This document shows, piece by piece, positions 31,751 to 40,900 of a stretch of 64,000 nt of DNA. A program made the translations under genes and the position numbers. The stretch is from Bisbaumannia salifodinae (GTDB lineage Bacteria > Pseudomonadota > Gammaproteobacteria > Pseudomonadales > Halomonadaceae). Location of the stretch: the NCBI RefSeq assembly GCF_039522585.1, contig NZ_BAAADR010000045.1, one strand, 5' to 3'. Positions within the stretch are counted from its first letter, which is position 1; every line of letters starts with the position of its first letter. The notes below the pieces were generated by a model. The model was not told where the DNA came from. It saw only the letters and a list, made by a program, of their open reading frames with translations, and ran no database searches.

Positions 31751-34051
31751 ATGGCTAACGATTTCTACGAAGTCAACACGGATTTACAGCCCTTCACTCG
31801 TGCCCGCAGCAGCGTGCTGGATGCCGAGTTCGCTGGCATTGAATCCGGTTTCGAAAAGCTCCCGTCCCAGTCGCGCCTGCTCAGCGGGAATAGCAACTTT
31901 GTCACTGCTGGCGGCGCGGCGAATGCTATCACTGTATCGGCGCCTACTACATGGACCGCCTACACTGGGAAGGATGGCTACCGGCTGTCGATAAAAATCA
32001 CCACTGCCAACACCGGATCGGTGACACTGAACGTCGATGGGCTGGGGGCCAAGGCCTGCGTGCGCCTGGATGGGGACGCCCTGGAAGCCGGCGACTTGCA
32101 GGTAAACGGGGTTTACGATTTCTTCTACAACAATAGTACCGGCAAGTTCCATGTTGCTGCCTGGAACAGTTTTGTGACCGCTGCCGAGACGGCAGCCACC
32201 AATGCAGCCAGCAGCGAGGCTAGCGCCTCAGCCTCAGCGAGTAGCGCTTCGAGTTCGGCAGCGAGCGCCACAACCTCGGCAACCGCTTCCGCCAACTATG
32301 CTACAAAGACCGACGATTTTGCGTCAGGCTCCGACAACTCAGCGAAGTCATGGGCAATTGGTGGCACCGGCAACGGCCAGCCCTCATCCGGCTCAGCGAA
32401 GGACTGGGCGACCAAGGCCGAAGACTCCACGGTAGACGGCACCAATTTCTCAGCCCTTCACCATGCCGCGAAGGCAGCGGCCTCGGCCGCTAGCGTCAAC
32501 CTGCCCAACATCACTGGCAATGCAACGAAGGTCCTGCGTGCCAAGAGCGATGAGAGTGGCCTAGAGTACTTCGATGCCGATTCTAGATTTGCTCAGCTGT
32601 CGGGCGGAAGTAATGCAAATTTCTCCACCATGCCTCAAGTCGGCGGCAATCGACTCGTTGAGTCTGGCGGGTTCCACTTTGCCGGCGAAGGCGCGCGTGA
32701 CGCCAACAGTATAGCGGGAGACGACCCGCACTGGCTGGAAGTGACCAACAACCCCGGTGACGGCGCAACCGGGAACCAGTTGTTCAGGATGAATTCATAT
32801 GGTGACTCTGCTTACGGGAACAACATACATTCGTGCAGGTATTATGGGGATCTGCAAACCCCTACGGCAATAGGAAATGGCGCCTTTTTAATGTCGTGGG
32901 GATTTCGCGGGTATGATGGTAGCGAGCTCTCGCAGAGTGCGGCTGCATTTCAGTGCCTATCCACGGAGGCATGGAACGCTTCATCTCACGGGTCTAAGTT
33001 CAGGCTTGAAGTAACTCCAAATGGTTCGACCTCGCGAGAGTTGATGTCAGAGGTAACCCAGCATGGTATATCTGTCGGTGGCGCCGTAACTCCAGGGTGG
33101 CACCAAAACTACAGAGTTGTGGAAATTTCAGGGAAAGGGACAGCAATACGAGGGCACGTTTCTCAACCAGAAGTCGCTCTGACGAACAATGCGTTTTATG
33201 ATACCGCGTATGAATATGGCGCTACTGGATTTGCCCAAACATACCTTCAGACTAACAATGGTCAGCACTTATGGCAGTCGGCCCCTTTCGGATCTGCTGG
33301 CGGCGCAATAACCATGCAGAATGTCATGGAGATAGATGAAAATTATGATTGGCATGTAGATTCGACAAAAACTAGTGGGTCCGGTCACAGCATAAGGAAG
33401 CAGGTTGCGTCGGATGCTGGGAATCTAGTTGTTGACATGGGGAATAACACGTCACAATCAAGATTCTATGCTGTAAGCCAGGATGGGGCTAATGCGGCCA
33501 ATGCGGCATTAAAGGTTAACCGTGACGGCGTTACCAGCCGCTCGATAAATGCCGGCGGCACAATAAATGCAAGCGGCGCTGATTATGCAGAATATATGCG
33601 GAAATCCGATGGATGTGGGGTTATACCAAAAGGAGGTGTGGTAGGAATTAACGGGGATGGCATGCTTACTGACAAGTATTCAGAATCAGTTTCATTTGCC
33701 ATAAAGTCAACAAACCCCTCATACGTCGGTGGAGATACATGGGGATCTCCAGAAAACCTTGGACTTGCAGATCCAAACCATGATGACGTGGATTACGAGC
33801 AAAAGCGGGCCGAGTTCATGAAATGCCTTGAAGCCGAAAGGTTAAAGTGGGATCGCATAGCATTCTGCGGCCAAGTTCCTGTTGATGCTTCAGCTCAGGT
33901 CGGGGATTACCTTGTCCCATTAGAATCAAGCGGAAAAATAACTGTAACCGGTGTTTCAAATCCAACATTCGAGCAGTATGTTTCTAGCGTGGGCAAGGTT
34001 ATAAAGATTGGCGACGACGGTCGCCCAATAGTTATTGTAAAGACATCATGA
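31751..34051 (+). CDS. tail fibre/spike with peptidase G2-like C-terminus
   Basis: 766 residues. N-terminal attachment part (MANDFYEVNTDLQPFTRARS), an Ala/Ser-rich coiled stalk near residues 140-180 with NYATKTDDFASG repeats, a receptor-binding middle, and from about residue 605 GADYAEYMRKSDGCGVIPKG, typical of Peptidase_G2/IMC-type autoprocessing chaperone ends. From about 32780 the base composition becomes clearly AT-richer than the stalk, showing that the receptor-binding half was exchanged. Likely host range determinant. Confidence 0.78.
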   Translation: MANDFYEVNTDLQPFTRARSSVLDAEFAGIESGFEKLPSQSRLLSGNSNFVTAGGAANAITVSAPTTWTAYTGKDGYRLSIKITTANTGSVTLNVDGLGAKACVRLDGDALEAGDLQVNGVYDFFYNNSTGKFHVAAWNSFVTAAETAATNAASSEASASASASSASSSAASATTSATASANYATKTDDFASGSDNSAKSWAIGGTGNGQPSSGSAKDWATKAEDSTVDGTNFSALHHAAKAAASAASVNLPNITGNATKVLRAKSDESGLEYFDADSRFAQLSGGSNANFSTMPQVGGNRLVESGGFHFAGEGARDANSIAGDDPHWLEVTNNPGDGATGNQLFRMNSYGDSAYGNNIHSCRYYGDLQTPTAIGNGAFLMSWGFRGYDGSELSQSAAAFQCLSTEAWNASSHGSKFRLEVTPNGSTSRELMSEVTQHGISVGGAVTPGWHQNYRVVEISGKGTAIRGHVSQPEVALTNNAFYDTAYEYGATGFAQTYLQTNNGQHLWQSAPFGSAGGAITMQNVMEIDENYDWHVDSTKTSGSGHSIRKQVASDAGNLVVDMGNNTSQSRFYAVSQDGANAANAALKVNRDGVTSRSINAGGTINASGADYAEYMRKSDGCGVIPKGGVVGINGDGMLTDKYSESVSFAIKSTNPSYVGGDTWGSPENLGLADPNHDDVDYEQKRAEFMKCLEAERLKWDRIAFCGQVPVDASAQVGDYLVPLESSGKITVTGVSNPTFEQYVSSVGKVIKIGDDGRPIVIVKTS

Positions 34052-34085
34052 TCCATTTATTACATGATTTTAGGAGGCCATTCCC

Positions 34086-34889
34086 ATGGTAAGTGACTGG
34101 AGGAAAGACTTCATTGACTCTGCTTATCAGCAGTACTTTGGGAAGGGCTCTGCTAAGGAATCGGCCGACAAAAACCCCTATGAGGTTTGGTCAGAACGTA
34201 TAGATAACGAGGGGTACGGTGGAGCTCTCGACCGCTTTGCAGATTACGGCGAGGCAAAGCTACATAGCAAAAAGATGTCCACTGCGTCCGGGCAGATGGA
34301 CGAGATTCTGGAGAGAGACTCCCCCCTCATGCAGCGCGCTGCCACGCAAGGGAAGCAGTATGCCAATCGGCGAGGGTTGCTCAATAGCTCTATGGGGGCG
34401 CAAGCCTCGCAGTCGGCCATGATTGATGCTGCCACGCCCATCGCCCAGCAGGACGCGGGTTACCGGCAAGACCTAGGCCGGATGGAGCGGGGCGATCAAT
34501 ACACCCAATCGCAAATGAAGCTAGGGCACGAACAAGACCTAGGCCGGATGGAGCGGGGCGATCAATACACCCAATCGCAAATGAAGCTAGGGCACGAACA
34601 AGACCTAGGCCGGATGGAGCGGGGTCACGGCCAGGAAATGCAAAAGCTGCTCGGCACCTCGCAGGCCAACGCCTGGGGCGTAATGGCCAACAATGCTACC
34701 GATATTGTCGCGCAGTCGATGGATGCGATTAACCAGATCCAGACCAACCCGAACATCACGGCGGCGGATAAGTCGAAGATGATCAAGCAGGTCACCGACA
34801 TGCGCGATACGGATATCCAGTTCCAACAGAATCTGTATTCAAGCCTGTCCTCCTATCTAAAGAGCGCTGGGGTATTCCCCAGCCTGTGA
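34086..34889 (+). CDS. internal virion protein with 22-residue repeats
   Basis: 267 residues, helical and Gln-rich. Residues 129-150 and 151-172 are exact copies (DLGRMERGDQYTQSQMKLGH plus two residues), followed by a partial third copy. It opens a run of ejection-type genes before the polyvalent protein, so it probably enters the cell with the DNA. Preceded by an AGGAGG site. Confidence 0.65.
   Translation: MVSDWRKDFIDSAYQQYFGKGSAKESADKNPYEVWSERIDNEGYGGALDRFADYGEAKLHSKKMSTASGQMDEILERDSPLMQRAATQGKQYANRRGLLNSSMGAQASQSAMIDAATPIAQQDAGYRQDLGRMERGDQYTQSQMKLGHEQDLGRMERGDQYTQSQMKLGHEQDLGRMERGHGQEMQKLLGTSQANAWGVMANNATDIVAQSMDAINQIQTNPNITAADKSKMIKQVTDMRDTDIQFQQNLYSSLSSYLKSAGVFPSL
34470..34601 (+). 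repeat. two perfect 66-bp tandem repeats
   Basis: Copies start at 34470 and 34536; a partial third begins at 34602 and diverges after about 23 bases. All are in frame. Exact identity, even at silent sites, shows very recent duplication. Confidence 0.95.
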
Positions 34890-34897
34890 GGTGACTT

Positions 34898-35260
34898 ATG
34901 GCCTTTGGCCTTCTTGGTGGTGTGACTGATGCCGCGGTTAGCGCTGCTAACAGTGTTGCCAGCGGTTCTGGCGGTGGCTGGTTCCAGGATATCGGGAAGT
35001 ACGCCACCAAGGCGTTCGACTGGCTGGAGCAAAACCCCAACACAGCCAACGTGCTGGGTGGCGTTGCGGCGGGGATTGGCACCGCTTATCTGCAAAGCAA
35101 GGCGCGGGAGGATGAGCAGGACTTCGAGCGCGAGATGTACGGCCGCAGGCGCCGTGACGAGATGATCAACCCGGGTGAGATCGACAGCTACGGCACCCAC
35201 ATCAACAGCCTGAGTCGGGGCCTGCTGAGTCACGGCATGATCACCGGCAGGGAGGTGTGA
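34898..35260 (+). CDS. putative internal virion protein (120 aa)
   Basis: Starts MAFGLLGGVTDAAVSAANSV with a Gly/Ala-rich amphipathic segment (NVLGGVAAGIGTAYLQSKAR) and a basic end. Typical of small ejected podovirus proteins; no enzymatic motif. Confidence 0.6.
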   Translation: MAFGLLGGVTDAAVSAANSVASGSGGGWFQDIGKYATKAFDWLEQNPNTANVLGGVAAGIGTAYLQSKAREDEQDFEREMYGRRRRDEMINPGEIDSYGTHINSLSRGLLSHGMITGREV

Positions 35261-35261
35261 G

Positions 35262-36263
35262 ATGGCTAGAGCAGGAGGTCCTGGCGGCGGCAGCGATCCG
35301 GGGAACCGCGGTGGCGGTAGCCCGGGCGGAGGTTCCGCTGGTGGCGGCCGCGCCAGTGGGCGCGGTGGTGGCGGGTACGGCGGCGCAGTTGGGGCTGGGG
35401 TCGACGCCGCAAGCCGTGGAGACCGCGGGGGCGGCGGTAGGCTGGGTAGCGAGCTCGGTACCGTAGGCCGAGGCAGCGGCTACGGCAGTGGCCATACCAG
35501 CACCGGCGCAGGCTCGGATGATCGGCAGTCTTCGGCGACTGGGCGAAGCACCACTCGGGCCGGCGCTCGCACCGTTGACGCCCCGGAAGGCACCACCCCA
35601 AGCGCTGCGCGGTCATTCGACGCGCTTACCGATGGCGCGATTGCTAGCTTCGATGATACGGCGGCGCCAAGTCGCGGCTTCATGAGCAATCTCGACGCCG
35701 CCCCGCAGAGCCACGCACAAGCCGAGGCGGAGATCCAGGCCAATGCCCGGCCGGGGATGCTCGGCAGGGCTGCTGGCCTACTTGCCGGAGTGCTTGGCGG
35801 GCCGGCGGTCGGGCTTGTCGGCACCGCGGCGAATACTGCCCTATCCGCCCGGCAGGCAGCGCAGAACATCGGCCGCTATAACGACATGGTGCCGAGCTCC
35901 AACCTGGATGAATCGTTCGGGCATAGCCTCGGGCGTCAATCGCTGGCCAGCGTCGGCGGACTTATTGGAGGAAGGCTTGGTGGCAGGGCTGGGTCTGCCC
36001 TGGGTGCTGCGGTTGGTGGTGTGCCTGGCGCTATTGCCGGCGGCCTTATCGGCGGCGCGGCAGGCAGCAACCTGGGGCGTACCGCAGCCTTCTCTCCGGG
36101 TGGCTCCACCCCCGGGACGGGGATGGGCGACGGGATGGCGCCTTCAAGCCAGCCGTCTCTGGCGGGCGCCCCCACTGCTGGTAACTCTGGCGTGACCCCG
36201 CCCAGCTTCGAATTCGCCGACTTCGATGGCTACGCCTCGTATGCCGAACAGTTCTTCACTTAA
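35262..36263 (+). CDS. Gly-rich putative ejection protein (333 aa)
   Basis: First 100 residues almost all Gly, Arg and Ser (low complexity); the C-terminal half holds Gly-zipper-like membrane helices (GMLGRAAGLLAGVLGGPAVG and AALGAAVGGVPGAIAGGLIG). Such patterns suit a protein that forms a channel through the envelope during DNA ejection. Confidence 0.6.
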   Translation: MARAGGPGGGSDPGNRGGGSPGGGSAGGGRASGRGGGGYGGAVGAGVDAASRGDRGGGGRLGSELGTVGRGSGYGSGHTSTGAGSDDRQSSATGRSTTRAGARTVDAPEGTTPSAARSFDALTDGAIASFDDTAAPSRGFMSNLDAAPQSHAQAEAEIQANARPGMLGRAAGLLAGVLGGPAVGLVGTAANTALSARQAAQNIGRYNDMVPSSNLDESFGHSLGRQSLASVGGLIGGRLGGRAGSALGAAVGGVPGAIAGGLIGGAAGSNLGRTAAFSPGGSTPGTGMGDGMAPSSQPSLAGAPTAGNSGVTPPSFEFADFDGYASYAEQFFT

Positions 36264-36275
36264 CAGGTGACCGAT

Positions 36276-36926
36276 ATGGCAGGACTACTCAGCCAAGGCA
36301 TGGCACAGCAGCCCGCACCCCAGCAAGGCGGGCAGCCTCAGCCGGCGCCCCGACCCGCTGGCGCCCAGCCACGCCAGGCACAGGGCGGCGTCGACTACGA
36401 CCCCGAGCAAGGCCAGCAGATGTATCAGGCGCTTACCCAGGCAATGCTCGAGGCGCTTTACAGCGACGACGGTGCCGAACAGGTGCTTGCCAGCCATGAC
36501 GACCCGGTACAGGCCATGGGTCAGGTGATCTCGACGGTGATGCTGACCGCGCACCAAGCGCTCACCGACCAGGGCAGCACCGTTCCCCCGGGTGTCATGT
36601 TCCAGGCTGCGATGGAGATTGCCAAAGCCGTTGGCGAGATGGCTGCCACCATGCAGCGACTCCCGCCTGAAGAGGAAGCTGAAGCGGTCGAGGCGGCGTT
36701 TATGACAGCAATGGGGCGTTTTGGCCAGATGGCCGACGACCTTAGCCCGGAGCAAAAACAACGCTATGCCGAGCTAATCCGCGCGCTGCGCGACGCCAAA
36801 CAGCAGTCAAGTGGCCAACCTCAGCGGGAGCCGGGCGCACCGCAAGAGCAAGCGCCGGCACAGCCCCAGCAACAGCAACAGCCTCAGGGAGCGCCCCGGC
36901 AGCCCATGAACCAGGGAGGTTACTGA
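36276..36926 (+). CDS. putative internal virion protein (216 aa)
   Basis: Gln/Pro/Ala-rich ends surrounding a helical core (VQAMGQVISTVMLTAHQALT; AMEIAKAVGEMAATMQRLPP). The start at the ATG behind CAGGTG was preferred over a GTG three codons upstream. Belongs to the ejection gene cluster. Confidence 0.6.
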   Translation: MAGLLSQGMAQQPAPQQGGQPQPAPRPAGAQPRQAQGGVDYDPEQGQQMYQALTQAMLEALYSDDGAEQVLASHDDPVQAMGQVISTVMLTAHQALTDQGSTVPPGVMFQAAMEIAKAVGEMAATMQRLPPEEEAEAVEAAFMTAMGRFGQMADDLSPEQKQRYAELIRALRDAKQQSSGQPQREPGAPQEQAPAQPQQQQQPQGAPRQPMNQGGY

Positions 36927-36927
36927 T

Positions 36928-37914
36928 ATGGCCCTTGGACTTATTGCTGGCGCCCTGGCTGGTGGTGGGCAGGCGGTGCAGGAAAACGCCATGTCGCGCA
37001 TCGATGAGCTGAAGCGCACCCGCCTTGCCGAGATGGAGCAACGCTATCGGACCAGTGAGCGCGTGGCCGGACAGGAGTTCTCCGCCGAGCAGAGCCAGGC
37101 GGATCGCGATTTCCGCGCTGGGGAAAGCGCTGCCGACCGAGAACAGCGCCTACAGTTGGCTCGCATGCGGGAGTCTGGCGCCAATGCGCGCGCCTCTGCC
37201 GGCCGCAACGACTGGCAACTGGTTCCGATGCAAGGAGGTGGCTACGGCCGCTACAACCCGCGCACCAACCAATTCGAGGAAGCCAACATCCCCGAGGGCG
37301 TGGACCTCAGCGGCGGCAGCCTGAGCGATCGGCAGAAGGCGCAGTTGGATATGCTTGGTGACCAGGCTGAGACGCTGCGCAAAAAGATGGCCGATGGCTT
37401 TGAGCTGACCGCGGAGGAGCGCATCCGCCTTGGCGAGATCGAAGGCCAGATGGAATCCATCGTCAATCCTTCAGGTTCCAGCGGCCTAGCTGACCGTCTG
37501 GCCGGGCGCCTTCAGGGTGAGTCGCCCGCCAATGCAGGGGGTGGGGAGCAAGGCGGCGACGTGCCCACCATGGTCCGTCAAGAAAGGGAGCAGCAAGCCA
37601 GCACTGCGGAGCAGCGCGATGCCGTCAGGGCTGCCGACCAAGCGCGTGACGAGGCTGATGAAGTGATTGAGCAACTCCGCTCCGAGCAGGCGGGCGGTGC
37701 CTCGCCGGGCGGCCTGTTGTCTCAGGTAAACCGCGCAGCCGGGCGAACCGGGCCGGGGAGCGATGAGACCAGGGCTGAGGCCCAGCGGGTGGCAGAGCAG
37801 TTGCTCCAAGCCAGCCGCAGCCCCCATATCAGCGATGACCGAAAACGCTGGATCGCCGAGCGGATTATCCAACTCCAGGATCTCGGCGTAGACATCAACC
37901 TCGACTCCCAGTAA
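36928..37914 (+). CDS. putative internal virion protein (328 aa)
   Basis: N-terminal Gly/Ala segment (ALGLIAGALAGGGQAVQENA) followed by long Arg/Glu/Gln coiled coils. No enzyme signature. Probably part of the ejected protein set together with the 2043-residue protein. Confidence 0.6.
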   Translation: MALGLIAGALAGGGQAVQENAMSRIDELKRTRLAEMEQRYRTSERVAGQEFSAEQSQADRDFRAGESAADREQRLQLARMRESGANARASAGRNDWQLVPMQGGGYGRYNPRTNQFEEANIPEGVDLSGGSLSDRQKAQLDMLGDQAETLRKKMADGFELTAEERIRLGEIEGQMESIVNPSGSSGLADRLAGRLQGESPANAGGGEQGGDVPTMVRQEREQQASTAEQRDAVRAADQARDEADEVIEQLRSEQAGGASPGGLLSQVNRAAGRTGPGSDETRAEAQRVAEQLLQASRSPHISDDRKRWIAERIIQLQDLGVDINLDSQ

Positions 37915-37991
37915 GCCAGCCCGCCAGTAACCAGGCTTGACTCTCCGCCTGCGCCCCTGGCGTCAAAAACCCCACATAGGGATAACACCAC

Positions 37992-40900
37992 ATGGCCCTG
38001 CTTGATGATCTGCGCCAGGAAAACCCGGCGCTCGCCTCCTATTCAGACGACCAACTAAAGTCCGCCCTGCGCCAAGAACCCCAGTTCAAATACCTGGATG
38101 ACGAAGAGTTTGAGGCGCACGTCAGCGGGCGTCCAGTTGCGGAGACCCAAGACTCTGCGCCAGGGTTTCGTGCCGGCCTTTCATCGGGCGTAGACCAATT
38201 GCAGGCTATGGGTGGCGGCCTAGTGATGGCAGCCGGCGAAGCGCTGGAATCTGAAGGCATGCTGCGCGCCGGCCGTGATATCTACCAGCGCAACATGGAA
38301 GAGGCTGACGAGAACGCCTTGGGCTTCGGTTTTACCGACATTCGTTCCCCTGGCGATGCCTGGCAGTGGGCAAGTTACACTGCTGGCAATCAGCTGCCGA
38401 TGCTGGCCGCCTCCGTTGCTAGCGGCGGGGTTGGCGGTGCCGCCGCAGGCGTGGGGGCAAGGATGCTGGCCGGCGCCGCCGCGAAGCAAGCCGCGACGCG
38501 CATTGGCCAGGCTGCCGGGGCCGCAGCCGGCTCTGTTGGCATGGAAACCGGCGCATTGATGGGCGAGACCGGAGATCTCGACGCCGCCTTGGCCCATGGC
38601 GCGCTGGCTGGTTCTTTGGACGCCATCACCCCGGTCCGTCTGTTGCGCGCCGCCGGCAGGGGTGATCTTGCCGACCGCGCCGCTACCGAGATCAGTGAGG
38701 GGGCGCTAGGCGACCTCCGCCGGCAAGCCTCGCGAACCGCGCGCGGCGCTGCGGGGCGTGGCTCGCTGACCAATCTCCTCACTGAGGCCAGCACTGAGGG
38801 TTTGCAGGGGCTGATCAATCAGCATGCCAACTACTGGGTCGAGAATAATGGCGAGACACTGCTAGCCAACCTCGGCGAAGTGGATATCAAGGCGCTGATA
38901 GACGAGGCCGCCGCCGGTGGCCTGATGGGCGGGATTGTCGGCGCACCGACCGGGTTGGCCGAGAGGAGCCAGGCACGCACCCAAGCGCAGCGTATCGAGC
39001 AGGCGCGCGAGCAGGCGGCCGCTATGGGTGGCGACAGCCTCGACCAGGCGCAGGCGGCGCAGCAAGCCGAGCAGGCCACGCCTGACGCCCCTCCTGCGCC
39101 AGACCCTGCCATGAGTGCTGCGCTGGGAAATCGAATCCAATTGGCCATGGGTGAGTTGGATGACCTGCAACGCCTGGCCCGCGGCTCCAGCTACCAGGGG
39201 CAAACCCGGCTGCGCAACATCTCGCGGATGATCGACCGCGCCGAACAGGCTTTTGAAGAGGGAAATTCCGCCCAGGCTGGGCGCATGGTGGATCGTGCCG
39301 AGCGAATCGCTGCCAATTTGCGCAACGACCTTGCTCGGGTGGGTAGCGATGAACGCCCAGTGCGCGCTGAGGGCGAATTGGTGGATGACCAGCCCACGGC
39401 AGGGCTGATTGGCACCGACAGCCGCCGCCTTCCTCACGGCGACCCGTCGACCATCTATGCCGAAGGGCCTACAGTCGATCAAACGCAATACGACCCGCAA
39501 GCCCGTAGTGTTCGGCGCGATGAAGGCATGCAGGCGGGCCGCAGGATGCGCGACGCTGCCGTTTCCTCGCAGCCGCTGATTGAGGATAGCGGCACCATCT
39601 ATGGGCAAGGCCCAGTGGCGGGCAATGCCAACACAGGGCTTGACCGGCCGTCCGCCGATCCTCGGTTCACCGCGCGCCAAGAGCCCGAGGTGGTGCATAG
39701 CATGCCGGACGGCTCAACCATGGCCGGCCCGGAGCATGAAGGCGCCGTGCCTGGATCGACGCGCGAGGCCTCGCCTGCTGCGCCCGAGGTCCGCGCAGAA
39801 GAAATCGCCGAGACTCGCCAGGAGCCGCTGCAATATCGCTCCGACGGCCGCCCGTTCGCCGACGAGCGCGTGGCCATGGCTAGCGGTGTCGCTCGCAGTG
39901 CTCAGCGCCAAGGTAGCGACGTCAGGGCCGTGGAAGTGCCGGGAGGTTTTGCCCTCTCTATCCGCTCTGCCGCCGAGGCCTTGAGCGCCCCCCGCGAGAT
40001 GATGGCGGAGACTGCAAACGAAACCGCAGTGGAGGCTCTGCGCGAGCTGTTCCGCGACCGAGGGCGCGACAACCCCGGCGTCACTTTCGACGCAACGCTT
40101 GAGAACAGCTCACCGCGCGTGCGTGAAGCGGCGCTTAGCGATCCCTCTGTGCGTGAGGCTTTCGAGGCTGGGCAGCAGGAGGCCGCTGAAGCCGAGGAGC
40201 CCGCCGACCCTACCGCCGAACGGGGTGAGCCCGTAGCGCCACGTGAGGAGCCTGCCGAGGCACAGGAGGGCGACGCCCAAGACGTTGCCCGGGATGAGGC
40301 GCAGGTCGCCACTGAGGAGCGAACAGAAAGGGAGTCTGGTGCGGCGGAGGCCCCCGCTCGCGATGACGAGGATGGCTCCGAATTCTCCCTGGGTGAGCGT
40401 GAAGACGCAGAGGGCCCGCTGCCTACCGTCGAGGAGGTGGAGGCTGCCCTGGAGGGCATGCCCGAGCTGGGCGACGTAGAGGTCGTCTCCACCACCAGCC
40501 GGCTGCCGACCGAGGTGCTGGCCAATATGCGCCGGCTTGGTGTCAGCCCTGTGGACGTGAAGGGCGTTCACCATGGTGGCAAGACCTATGTGGTGGCGGT
40601 GGCGCACGACAACGTTAGCGATGCCGTGCGTACTGCCGTGCATGAGGCCGTGGGCCATAAGGGCATGCGTGGCGTGCTGGGGAAAGATCTCGACCGGGTA
40701 ATGCTTGACCTCTATCGCAGCCTGCCCGGCAGCCCCGAGGGGCGCCAGGCACTAACCGAGGTGCGCGAAGCCTATCCGTTCCTGGACCCGAGCAAGCGGA
40801 AAGACCGGATCACCATCGGCGAGGAGATGGTTGCCCATCTGCTGGAGAAAGGCCGCCGGCCCAAGGCCTGGCAGCGCGCTATGGCCAAGATTCGCGACCT

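Noticed and set aside
34470..34624. CRISPR-like array
   Set aside because: The direct repeats are contiguous 66-bp in-frame coding units without spacers. No repeat-spacer array is seen anywhere in the window.
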